From: Anaerolineales bacterium UBA6128
Lineage (GTDB): Bacteria; Chloroflexota; Anaerolineae; UBA1429
Direction of reading: 5' to 3'
NCBI GenBank assembly: GCA_002423325.1
Contig: DIVQ01000240.1
Location: 8,580 to 14,191 of the forward strand
DNA: 5,612 nucleotides
A program made the translations under genes and the position numbers. Shown in pieces: positions 1 through 5,612 of the stretch. The number at the start of each line of letters is the position of its first letter. The first letter of the stretch is position 1. The notes under the pieces are model-generated. The model was given only the letters and a program-made list of their open reading frames with translations, had not been told where the DNA came from and did not search any database.

Positions 1-602
1 AAACGCTGATCGGCTCGGCAGGCTATGCGCCAACCGCCGGCCGCATTCTACTGGACGGCGAGGACGTTACGCATCTCAGCATCAGTGAGCGTGGGCAACG
101 CGGGATGACCCTTGCCTGGCAGGAGCCGGCGCGCTTTGAGGGCCTCACGGTCGAGCGCTATCTGCGTCTCGGCATGCGAGACGCAGATGACACACGCCTG
201 CACGCAGCGCTCGACGCGGTCGCGCTCAGCCCCGATTACCTGGCGCGCAATGTGGATGACGCGCTCTCAGGCGGCGAACGCAAGCGCGTCGAACTTGCCG
301 CCGTCTACGCCATGCGGCCGCGCCTCGCGATCCTGGACGAGCCGGATTCGGGCATCGACGCCCTGACCCTTAACGACATCGCGGCCCTCGTCCGCCGCAT
401 GGCCAGCGAGGGCACCACCGTGTTGGTCATCAGCCATCGCGATGAGGTAGTGCGCGTGGCCGACACGGCCTCGCTCATCTGTGAGGGGCGGATTCTGCGC
501 ACCGGCGCGCCCGTCGACGTCTGCGATCGCTATCAGCACTGCTGCCGGCCCTGCCTCAGCTCGGAGCGGGTGGACTCGGAGGTCGAATATGAGCGACTTT
601 GA
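1..602 (+). CDS. SufC-like Fe-S assembly ABC ATPase (SmsC type), 5'-truncated
   Basis: Cytosolic ABC-class ATPase that should drive the neighbouring SufB-like scaffold in Fe-S cluster assembly rather than power membrane transport. The frame is open from base 3; the gene starts outside the window, and the first residues (TLIGSAGYAPTAG) are what normally directly follows the Walker A GKS/T, so the P-loop is just off the edge. Visible motifs are the Q-loop (Gln at 120-122), the signature LSGGERKR (264-287), Walker B with catalytic Glu and D-loop in LAILDEPDSGID (324-359), and the switch His in ISHRD (435-437). The DEPDSGID form and close coupling to a SufB-like gene favour SufC over a transporter ATPase. 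The C-terminus carries an unusual cluster of four cysteines (522-554). The last codons overlap the next gene by 14 nt, implying translational coupling. An ordinary transporter ATPase is the alternative but unlikely here. Confidence 0.9.
   Translation, partial: TLIGSAGYAPTAGRILLDGEDVTHLSISERGQRGMTLAWQEPARFEGLTVERYLRLGMRDADDTRLHAALDAVALSPDYLARNVDDALSGGERKRVELAAVYAMRPRLAILDEPDSGIDALTLNDIAALVRRMASEGTTVLVISHRDEVVRVADTASLICEGRILRTGAPVDVCDRYQHCCRPCLSSERVDSEVEYERL
578..582 (+). promoter_or_regulatory. Ribosome binding site of the SufB-like gene
   Basis: GGAGG lies 6 nt before the ATG at 589, inside the end of the upstream ATPase gene. It fixes the start at 589 rather than at the in-frame upstream start near 481, which would put 36 unrelated residues in front of the family-like N-terminus MSDFEAIL. 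Confidence 0.85.
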
Positions 603-1527
603 GGCCATCCTCTCGGCCTATGAGCAATCCGGCGGCGACCCGCACCTGCTGCAATCGGCCGAGGTGGCCAGCCTGGTGATCAACGGCAATGAGGTGCTCG
701 GCACCAACGAACTGCCCGGCATCCACATGATCTCGCACCCCCTTGCTGATGGCGTTGAGGCGCATCTGACGGTCGACGCCGGCACGCAGGTGGAACAACC
801 GGTGCACCTCTGCTTTGGGGTTGTGGCCAGCGAGGGCGTGCAGCGCATCCTGGCCAGCTTTGACATCGGCGAGGGCGCCAGTGTCTCCTTTATCGCGCAC
901 TGCACCTTTCCCCATGCCATCAACGTACAGCACATCATGCAGGGCGACATCCACGTGGGGCCACACGCCAGCATGAGTTACAAGGAAACGCACTATCACG
1001 GCGAGGGCGGCGGCACGCAGGTTCTGCCAACTGCCAACGTCATCGTTGATCAGGGCGGACGCTACGCCAGCGAGTTCAACCTCAGCAAGGGGCGCGCCGG
1101 CCGCATCGATTTCGACTATGTGGTCGACGTGGCAGCTGGCGGCGTGGCCGAGCTCTCGGCCAAGGCGATGGGCTACGGCGACGATGACATCACCGTGCGC
1201 GAGACCATCCGCCTCAACGGCGAGGGCGCGCGCGGCCTGGCCAAGTCACGCATTGCGGTGCGCCAACGGGCCAAGAGCCAGGTGTTCAGCACCACCGAGG
1301 GCAACGCGCCCTTCTGCAAGGGCCACGTCGACTGCGTCGAGATCGTGCGCGACCAGGCGCTGGCCAGTGCCGTGCCCATTGTCCGCGTCAGCGATCCGCG
1401 CGCCCAGGTTACCCACGAAGCTGCCATCGGCACGGTGGACAAGAAGGAACTCGAGACGCTCATGGCGCGCGGCCTCGATGAGGAACGGGCTGTAGACGTG
1501 ATCGTGCGTGGCATGCTCGGCGACTGA
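589..1527 (+). CDS. Short SufB/SufD-family Fe-S assembly scaffold (SmsB type)
   Basis: Predicted partner of the SufC-like ATPase and scaffold on which Fe-S clusters are built in the cytosol. It has 312 residues, much shorter than classical SufB (about 480-500) and without its long N-terminal region; it matches the short SufB-like proteins of archaea, clostridia and Chloroflexota known as the minimal SUF-like (SMS) system. Visible features are HCTFP (Cys105), the ETHYHG segment, the LNGEGARGLAKSRIAVR stretch, GHVDC with Cys249, and VTHEAAIG with His276/Glu277. By family alignment, Cys249 and His276-Glu277 correspond to E. coli SufB Cys405 and His433-Glu434, which are implicated in cluster assembly. 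The C-terminal LMARGLDEERAVDVIVRGML is the usual SufC-contacting helical end. No SufS, SufU/SufE or SufD gene is visible nearby. The coding sequence starts inside the ATPase gene with a good ribosome binding site. Confidence 0.92.
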   Translation: MSDFEAILSAYEQSGGDPHLLQSAEVASLVINGNEVLGTNELPGIHMISHPLADGVEAHLTVDAGTQVEQPVHLCFGVVASEGVQRILASFDIGEGASVSFIAHCTFPHAINVQHIMQGDIHVGPHASMSYKETHYHGEGGGTQVLPTANVIVDQGGRYASEFNLSKGRAGRIDFDYVVDVAAGGVAELSAKAMGYGDDDITVRETIRLNGEGARGLAKSRIAVRQRAKSQVFSTTEGNAPFCKGHVDCVEIVRDQALASAVPIVRVSDPRAQVTHEAAIGTVDKKELETLMARGLDEERAVDVIVRGMLGD

Positions 1528-1578
1528 GTTTTCACCGCTGCATTGCCCACATCGCCTACCCGACTCTTTCCATAGTGT

Positions 1579-1583
1579 GAGGT
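1579..1583 (+). promoter_or_regulatory. Ribosome binding site of the lipoprotein gene
   Basis: GAGGT lies 8 nt before the ATG at 1592; a second GGAG at 1586-1589 is too close to act. The site supports a start at 1592, giving a normal lipoprotein signal peptide, over an in-frame GTG at 1508 inside the previous gene. I see no convincing terminator or promoter in the 64-nt gap 1528-1591, so read-through from the Fe-S pair is possible. Confidence 0.65.
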
Positions 1584-1591
1584 CTGGAGAT

Positions 1592-2737
1592 ATGTCTGCA
1601 AAGCACCGTTCAAGTCCGCGCCCCACTGCCCTTGTGCTGCTCGCTGCTGCCCTTCTGGCGCTGAGCGCAACGGCCTGCACGCCCGGAGCAGCGTCCACCC
1701 TTCCGGCGGCCACGCTCGTGGTCGGCCCGCAGCCTGCAACCATCGCCGTCCAGACGGCAGCGCCCAGCGCGACGCTGCCTCCGACCGCACAACCCACCGA
1801 AGAGCCAACCGCCGCGCAGGCCCCAGCCACGCCCACCCAGACGGCCACCACGCCCGCGCAGGATCCCGAAGCACGCACCGGCCAGCCCTTCACGCTGACC
1901 ATCCTGCATACCAACGACGTCTCTGGGTGGACCGAGCCTTGCGGTTGAGGCGTGCCCAAGGGGGGACTGGCCCGTCGGGCCAGCGCGATCAAGACACTCT
2001 CCCAGAATACCCCCTCGACCGTGCTGGTTCTGGACGCCGGCAACGCGCTCAGCGGTCAGTACGTCGCGCGGCTGTCTGAGGGTGAGGTCATCGTTGAGGC
2101 CATGTCCGCCATGGGTTACGACGCCATGGGCGTGGGCACCTTTGACACTATGATCGGGTTGGACGCCCTCAAGCGCCGCGTGGCCCAGGCCGATTTCGGC
2201 ATCCTCTCGGCCAACCTCGCGTGGGCCGACACGGGCGAGCTGTTGCTGGACCCATACATCATCCTCGAGCGTGATGGACTCAAGTTCGGCATTCTGGGCC
2301 TCAGCCCACAGAACGCCGCACTGGTCGGACCCGGCCTTCTCGACACAGCGGTCGTCACCGACCCGACGGAGGCCGCCGCCCGGTACGTGGCCGAGTTACG
2401 CCCACAGGTCGATGCTGTCATCGTGCTGTCGCTGCTGGGCGTGCCCGCCGATCGCGTTCTGGCGGAGACGGTACCGGGCATCAACGTGATCGTCGGCGGC
2501 AACTCGGGCCAGCTGATGCTCGAGCCGATACGTGTTGGCGACACCCTCATCGTGCAGCAGGGCTACAACGGCGAGTGGATGGGCATGCTGCAGGTGACCT
2601 ATGATGCGCAGGGCGTGCCCTCGGACTATACGGAGGCGATGATCACGCTCGGCCCCGAGTATCCGGATGACCCGGATGTGGCCGCCATCAAGGCCAAGTG
2701 GGATGCGGTCTATCCGCAGCCGACCCTCGCGAACTAG
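1592..2737 (+). CDS. Metallophosphatase-like (UshA/5'-nucleotidase fold) lipoprotein, candidate selenoprotein with TGA at codon 119
   Basis: Read through the TGA at 1946-1948 this is 381 residues in one uninterrupted frame. Residues 1-29 form a lipoprotein signal peptide: basic N-region (K4, R6, R10), Ala/Leu core, lipobox SATAC with Cys29. Residues 30 to about 98 are a Pro/Thr/Ala/Gln-rich linker typical of surface lipoproteins. The domain begins FTLTILHTNDVSGW and continues E115-P-C117-G-[TGA119]-G-V-P-K-G-G-L-A-R-R, then VLVLDAGNALSG, GVGTFD, VLSLLG, GGNSGQ, recognisable counterparts of 5'-nucleotidase-family metallophosphatase motifs. The separate C-terminal nucleotide-binding domain is absent. 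Of the usual metal ligands only the Asp of TND (109) remains; the others are replaced, so nucleotidase activity is doubtful. Cys117-Gly-Sec119 would suggest a redox or metal-binding role outside the cytoplasmic membrane. This is inference. The alternative is a recent nonsense mutation or a base-calling error (TGC or TGT to TGA). Confidence 0.72.
1946..1948 (+). other. In-frame TGA, candidate selenocysteine codon
   Basis: The TGA follows codons for E-P-C-G and precedes G-V-P-K-G-G-L-A-R-R. The frame upstream (from 1592) and downstream (to 2735) is the same, so there is no frameshift, and both halves encode recognisable consecutive parts of one domain. From memory, related metallophosphatase-like proteins carry E-P-C-G-C here, so the TGA would replace a Cys, the classic sign of selenocysteine. 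No search was run. Confidence 0.6.
1967..1983 (+). promoter_or_regulatory. SECIS-like hairpin downstream of the in-frame TGA
   Basis: CTGGCCC-GTC-GGGCCAG forms a perfect 7-bp stem (1967-1973 with 1977-1983) and a 3-nt loop G-U-C. There are 25 nt between the TGA and the loop. Bacterial SECIS elements lie within the reading frame just after UGA and need a small apical loop with an early G, often followed by U, for SelB binding; this fits. The hairpin also encodes the conserved L-A-R-R-A segment in GC-rich DNA, so chance formation is possible. Confidence 0.5.
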
Positions 2738-2763
2738 TCCGCCTGCACCGCCGCATCAGAATC

Positions 2764-2800
2764 AAGCGCCTGTCAGTCGATTCGACTGACAGGCGCTTTT
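2764..2800 (+). terminator. Rho-independent terminator between convergent genes
   Basis: A perfect inverted repeat (2764-2779 with 2783-2798, 16 bp, loop ATT) ends in a short T run at 2797-2800. It lies 26 nt after the lipoprotein stop codon and 26 nt before the converging hydrolase gene's stop codon. The T run favours termination of the + strand transcript. On the - strand the hairpin is followed only by a broken T stretch, so any effect there is weaker. Confidence 0.85.
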
Positions 2801-2826
2801 ATCGTGCCCTGACGAGATGCTTTTCC

Positions 2827-3801
2827 TCAGATCCACTGCCGCCGCCCCGGATACGGGGAAATGATGCCCTGTGGCGTTTCACCGCGGCGCCACGCATCCT
2901 GCAGCAGCGTGTTGCGCGCCAAATAGTCCTCGAGCGGATCCAGCCCGTACGCCTTGATGATGTCGGCCACCGCCAGATCGGCGCGATTGCTCTGCAGGGT
3001 GAACATCGCCTCTTCGTGGTACACCTGCATGTGGACGTCGGGGCCGTACGCTGCGCGGATCAATGGGATCTGCGTGGCGTTGAAATCGGTGTGGAACAGG
3101 GCCACGTCGAGGTTGAGCGTGTGCGCGATGACACGGTCGTGGCGCCCCGTGATGGCCAGCGTCTCGCCCATGATGTCGATGATGCGCGCGCGCTCCGACT
3201 TGACCGCCGACACCACAAAACAGTGCTGATCCCAGGCGTGAGCGTTCAGATGCTTGCCGCCGTCATACGCCGACGACCAGAAAACGATCTCGGCGCCGCG
3301 CCGCTTGAGCTCGGCCCAGCTCGCGGGCCAGTTGATGTCAAAGCAGATCTGCATCCCGATGCGCCCGAAATCGGTCTCAAAGACGGCCGCGTCAGAGCCG
3401 GGGGTCATTCCCTTCTCCAGGCTTGTGAACGATGCGCCCTCGACAACCGGGTGCATCTTTGCGTACGACCCCACGATCTGGCCCTGCCGGTCAATCAGCA
3501 CGGCGTCGTTGGTGTAGCGCTCGCCGCGCACGACCGTCAGCGGGCAGATGATATAGCAGCCGTGCTCACGCGCGAGCGCGGCCACCCGGTCGGTCGTGGG
3601 GCCGGGGACGCTCTCCGCCACCTGGCTCAGTTGACTGTAGACAACGTTCTGCTCCAGAAAGGTCTCAGGCAGACAGATGATGTCGGGCCGCTCAGCCGCG
3701 GCCTGCGCGATCAGTTCGCCGATGGCCGCCCGGTTGTGTGCGACCGTGGGACCGCCGATGCGGTTCAACGCGACTGTCGCGACGCGCACCCAACGTGCCA
3801 T
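2827..3801 (-). CDS. Carbon-nitrogen hydrolase (nitrilase superfamily)
   Basis: Predicted cytosolic amidase-type enzyme of 324 residues that cleaves a carbon-nitrogen bond through a Cys thioester. The Glu-Lys-Cys triad is visible: Glu46 in CLPETF, Lys115 in SYAKMHP, Cys153 in ICFDINWP. The segment between, with VLIDRQGQIVGSY and the GRIGMQICFD strand, is typical of the aliphatic amidase/carbamoylputrescine amidase/beta-ureidopropionase branches; I cannot choose a substrate. The last 60 or so residues (LDPLEDYLARNTLLQDAW region) extend past the core fold and may pack in oligomers. The ATG at 3799-3801 follows AGGGGG (3811-3816) at 9 nt, and this site overlaps the stop codon of the upstream regulator, so the two are probably translationally coupled. 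Being directly behind a sensor-type regulator suggests its substrate or product may relate to the regulator's ligand; that is inference. Confidence 0.93.
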   Translation of the reverse strand: MARWVRVATVALNRIGGPTVAHNRAAIGELIAQAAAERPDIICLPETFLEQNVVYSQLSQVAESVPGPTTDRVAALAREHGCYIICPLTVVRGERYTNDAVLIDRQGQIVGSYAKMHPVVEGASFTSLEKGMTPGSDAAVFETDFGRIGMQICFDINWPASWAELKRRGAEIVFWSSAYDGGKHLNAHAWDQHCFVVSAVKSERARIIDIMGETLAITGRHDRVIAHTLNLDVALFHTDFNATQIPLIRAAYGPDVHMQVYHEEAMFTLQSNRADLAVADIIKAYGLDPLEDYLARNTLLQDAWRRGETPQGIISPYPGRRQWI

Positions 3802-3810
3802 TGTGCTCAG

Positions 3811-3816
3811 CCCCCT
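3811..3816 (-). promoter_or_regulatory. Ribosome binding site of the hydrolase gene, overlapping the regulator's stop codon
   Basis: On the - strand AGGGGG lies 9 nt before the ATG at 3801 and shares bases with the TAG (3815-3817) ending the regulator. This supports the chosen start and coupled translation of the two genes. Confidence 0.6.
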
Positions 3817-4897
3817 ATACGAGGATATGTGCCCCGCAACTTGCGCGCTGCACCACGCCGCCCGTCACCAGGACATCATCGGCGCGCTGACCTGCCAGCA
3901 GACTGCGCAACTGCCCGGCGATGGCGCCTGCGGCCCGTCGCATGTCGAAGCGATAGCTCGTCAGCGGCGTGCCCAGCAGAGCGGCAAACGGCGCATCGCC
4001 CAACCCCACCACCGCCACCTCTTCAGGACAGGCCAGGTCATAGTGCGCCAACAGCGCCAGCGCCTCGGCCGCGCGCTCGTCGGATCCACAGACGACCGCC
4101 GTGGGCCGGCCCGCGTCTCCGAACACACGCGCAAAGCGCTCGCTGTTCGCCCGCTCGCTGAGCTGCCCGGAGAACACCCACTCCATCGGCAGTTCATGCC
4201 CACGTTCGAGCAAGGCCGAGAAGAAGCCTCTGTAGCGGCGCTGTCCGCCGACGAGCGTAGGCACGTCTCCCACATACGCCACCCGCTGATGTCCCAGGCG
4301 CAGAAGGTGCTCCGTGATCGCCTGCATCGCGCCGACTTCATCCAGCACGACCGCCGGCGCATCCACGCCCGCGACCTCGCGCCACAGCAGGATTACCGGC
4401 GCTTGCGCCCCCGCCACCACCGGGCCGTAACACTCCTTCAGGCGGCGCTCCTCGCCGGATACCGCCACGATCGCCGCCTCGGCGCCCGCGGTGATGGCGC
4501 GATCGACCGTCTCAGCACACGATGCTGCGTCGCCATCCTGGAACACAAGACGCAGCGCGTGCTGCGGTCGCAGAGCATCTACCAGATGCGGGGCCAACTG
4601 AACCGCCAGAGCGTCCAACTCGGACACGATCAGCGCCACATCGCGGGCGCTGCCCGCCGACGCCCCACGGTCACCCACGAACCAGCCAAGCCCGTGATGG
4701 CTGTACACATAGCCCGCTTGGGTGAGTTCTCGCAGGGCCCGCCTGACCGTGATCTGGCTCACCTCGTACATTTCACACAGGGCGCGTTCACTCGGCAGTT
4801 TGGCGCCCACAGCCCAGGCGCCGTCATCAATACGGCTCGAGATATCCTCGACCAGCCGTTGGTATAGCGGTTTGGAGTGAGCAAGCGGAGCCTTCAT
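3815..4897 (-). CDS. GntR-type/LacI-type hybrid transcriptional regulator
   Basis: DNA-binding regulator of 360 residues. Residues about 9-75 are a GntR winged helix-turn-helix: LYQRLVEDISSRI, then the conserved GAKLPSERALCEMYEVSQIT (31-50), VRRALREL and the wing AGYVYSHHGLGWFV. Residues about 85-358 are a LacI/periplasmic-binding-like sensor: DVALIVSELDA, LLRLGHQRVAYVGD (198-211), RYRGFFSALLERG (221-233), the TAVVCGSDERAAEALALL segment (266-283), VAVVGLGDAPFAALLGTPLTSYRF (295-317), and GGVVQRASC near the end matching the usual LacI C-terminus. This is the AraR-like architecture, usually sugar-responsive. It sits between a branching enzyme and a hydrolase, with 15 and 13 nt gaps, and probably autoregulates the operon from a promoter beyond the right edge. 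The ligand cannot be read from sequence. The start at 4895-4897 has a strong ribosome binding site. Confidence 0.95.
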   Translation of the reverse strand: MKAPLAHSKPLYQRLVEDISSRIDDGAWAVGAKLPSERALCEMYEVSQITVRRALRELTQAGYVYSHHGLGWFVGDRGASAGSARDVALIVSELDALAVQLAPHLVDALRPQHALRLVFQDGDAASCAETVDRAITAGAEAAIVAVSGEERRLKECYGPVVAGAQAPVILLWREVAGVDAPAVVLDEVGAMQAITEHLLRLGHQRVAYVGDVPTLVGGQRRYRGFFSALLERGHELPMEWVFSGQLSERANSERFARVFGDAGRPTAVVCGSDERAAEALALLAHYDLACPEEVAVVGLGDAPFAALLGTPLTSYRFDMRRAAGAIAGQLRSLLAGQRADDVLVTGGVVQRASCGAHILV

Positions 4898-4903
4898 GAT
4901 CGT

Positions 4904-4910
4904 CTCCTCC
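4904..4910 (-). promoter_or_regulatory. Ribosome binding site of the regulator gene
   Basis: On the - strand GGAGGAG lies 6 nt before the ATG at 4897, within the 15-nt gap after the branching enzyme stop codon. It confirms the start and leaves no room for a separate promoter, other than one inside the upstream gene. Confidence 0.8.
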
Positions 4911-4912
4911 CG

Positions 4913-5612
4913 CTACTGGGCCCTGCCCTGTCGAGCCGCGAACCACGCATACTCGATATCCGGGAACACCTTATCCAGCTCGTACAACGCCTCCGCCAGG
5001 GCCACAGCCTCACCATCGACGCCCTGCTCGGCCGACGCCGCGAGCCGTTGGAACCGGTCCAGGTGCGACTGGAAGCGCTGCGTAGCATACTCCTTGGCCT
5101 GTCCGGTCGTCATCAGGAAGGGCCAGTCACTGGCCTCCAGCAGGAGCAATTCGCGCGCCGCCTGGTTGAGCACGGCGTGTTCGCCCACGCTCGCTTCAGG
5201 ATAGCGCGCTACCAGCGCCTCCATGCGACGCTCCGCTTCGGCGATCGGCGCCCAGACCCAGTGCGTCTCGTCATTGTCCCAGGTCCAGTGTGTGCCGCCC
5301 GCCCCCCAGGAGCTCTCCGGCAGCGCCACCACCCGCTCGGGCGGGCGCGCCGCAAGGAACTCGCTGGCCGTCGTGAGCTCCACCTGGCCTCCCGATGCCA
5401 GCTCCCGCAGCACGCCACCGAGCCACTCTACGCCCTCGAACCACCAGTGGCCGAAGAGCTCGGTGTCGTACGACGCCGTGATCGAACCGAAATCACCGCT
5501 CTGCTGGTGAAACTCGCGCAGCTGCTCCTCGACCAGATGGACGTAATGGTCGGCATGCGACTGGACCTGATCAGCGGCGCGCTGCGGATCGTACGGTTCC
5601 TTGCTGCCAAGG
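4913..5612 (-). CDS. GH57-type 1,4-alpha-glucan branching enzyme, C-terminal part
   Basis: C-terminal 232 residues of a glycoside hydrolase family 57 glucan branching enzyme, which makes alpha-1,6 branches in glycogen. The frame stays open to the right edge, so the N-terminal (beta/alpha)7 barrel with the nucleophile Glu is off the window. Present are the SYDTELFGHWWFEGVEWL motif, whose Asp (5465-5467) should be the acid/base catalyst; PESSWGAGGTHWTW; and LLLEASDWPFLMTTGQAKEYA, all diagnostic of the branching-enzyme branch with the DUF1957 C-terminal helical domain. The protein ends soon after that domain, a usual length. An apparent start near 5413 is an internal valine codon in the middle of the domain and is not the gene's start. 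It is the first visible gene of the - strand operon, linking it to glycogen or alpha-glucan storage. Confidence 0.93.
   Translation of the reverse strand, partial: LGSKEPYDPQRAADQVQSHADHYVHLVEEQLREFHQQSGDFGSITASYDTELFGHWWFEGVEWLGGVLRELASGGQVELTTASEFLAARPPERVVALPESSWGAGGTHWTWDNDETHWVWAPIAEAERRMEALVARYPEASVGEHAVLNQAARELLLLEASDWPFLMTTGQAKEYATQRFQSHLDRFQRLAASAEQGVDGEAVALAEALYELDKVFPDIEYAWFAARQGRAQ

Noticed and set aside
1543..1576. Promoter in the gap before the lipoprotein gene
   Set aside because: A TTGCCC and a CATAGT are present but are 22 nt apart, too far for a standard sigma-70 promoter.
1733..1860. Repeat array in the Thr/Pro/Ala-rich lipoprotein linker
   Set aside because: It is low-complexity protein sequence without a fixed DNA repeat unit, normal for lipoprotein spacers.
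1955..1966. A frameshift in the run of six G as the cause of the broken lipoprotein gene
   Set aside because: The frame is identical on both sides of the TGA and the protein motifs run on without a shift, so no indel is needed.
1246..2043. - strand open frame of 265 codons across the SufB-like and lipoprotein genes
   Set aside because: It covers two well-supported genes on the other strand, and its Gly/Ala/Val/Arg-rich translation is typical of shadow frames.
1952..2737. Independent gene starting at the GTG at 1952
   Set aside because: It would begin in the middle of a conserved domain, two codons after the TGA, in the same frame as the upstream part, and I see no good ribosome binding site for it. 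It is better read as the continuation of the gene from 1592.
2698..4161. Long + strand open frame of 487 codons
   Set aside because: It lies antisense to the hydrolase and regulator, which carry clear catalytic and domain motifs; its translation is Arg/Pro/His-rich and resembles no family. It is a GC-rich shadow.
3677..4867. Long + strand open frame of 396 codons
   Set aside because: Antisense to the regulator gene, with no recognisable domain and no plausible start signal.

Overview
The window is GC-rich (by eye roughly two thirds G+C), densely coding, and probably a fragment of a free-living bacterial chromosome. A Chloroflexota-like (for example Anaerolineae-type) source fits best. The reasons are a two-gene SufC/SufB-like pair of the minimal kind, a lipoprotein with a long Pro/Thr/Ala linker, a GH57 branching enzyme, and a GntR/LacI hybrid regulator. 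This placement is an inference from gene style and has not been tested by any search.

Left half (+ strand). A 5'-truncated SufC-like ATPase (1-602) overlaps by 14 nt a short SufB/SufD-family scaffold (589-1527). Together they look like a minimal Fe-S cluster assembly pair (SMS/SmsCB type). After 64 nt comes a lipoprotein gene (1592-2737) with a degenerate UshA/5'-nucleotidase-type metallophosphatase domain. It is interrupted by one in-frame TGA at 1946-1948, and the same frame then continues open for 262 more codons to a TAG.

The TGA gives the motif E-P-C-G-[TGA]-G at a place where I recall related proteins having E-P-C-G-C. A perfect 7-bp hairpin with a G-U-C loop begins 18 nt after the TGA, in the range expected of a bacterial SECIS element. 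The most interesting reading of the window is therefore an undescribed selenoprotein: a pseudo-metallophosphatase lipoprotein with a Cys-Gly-Sec motif. Nearly all the usual metal ligands of the family are replaced. A nonsense mutation or sequencing error remains the main alternative.

Middle. A strong 16-bp hairpin with a T run (2764-2800) lies between the convergent gene sets and should terminate the + strand transcript.

Right half (- strand). Three genes lie head to tail with 13-15 nt gaps and probably form one operon. In transcription order they are the C-terminal part of a GH57 1,4-alpha-glucan branching enzyme (running off the right edge to 4913), a regulator with a GntR-type DNA-binding domain and a LacI-type sensor domain (4897-3815), and a nitrilase-superfamily carbon-nitrogen hydrolase (3801-2827). 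The operon promoter must lie beyond the window. No non-coding stretch exceeds about 90 bases. I see no tRNA, rRNA, CRISPR array or insertion sequence.
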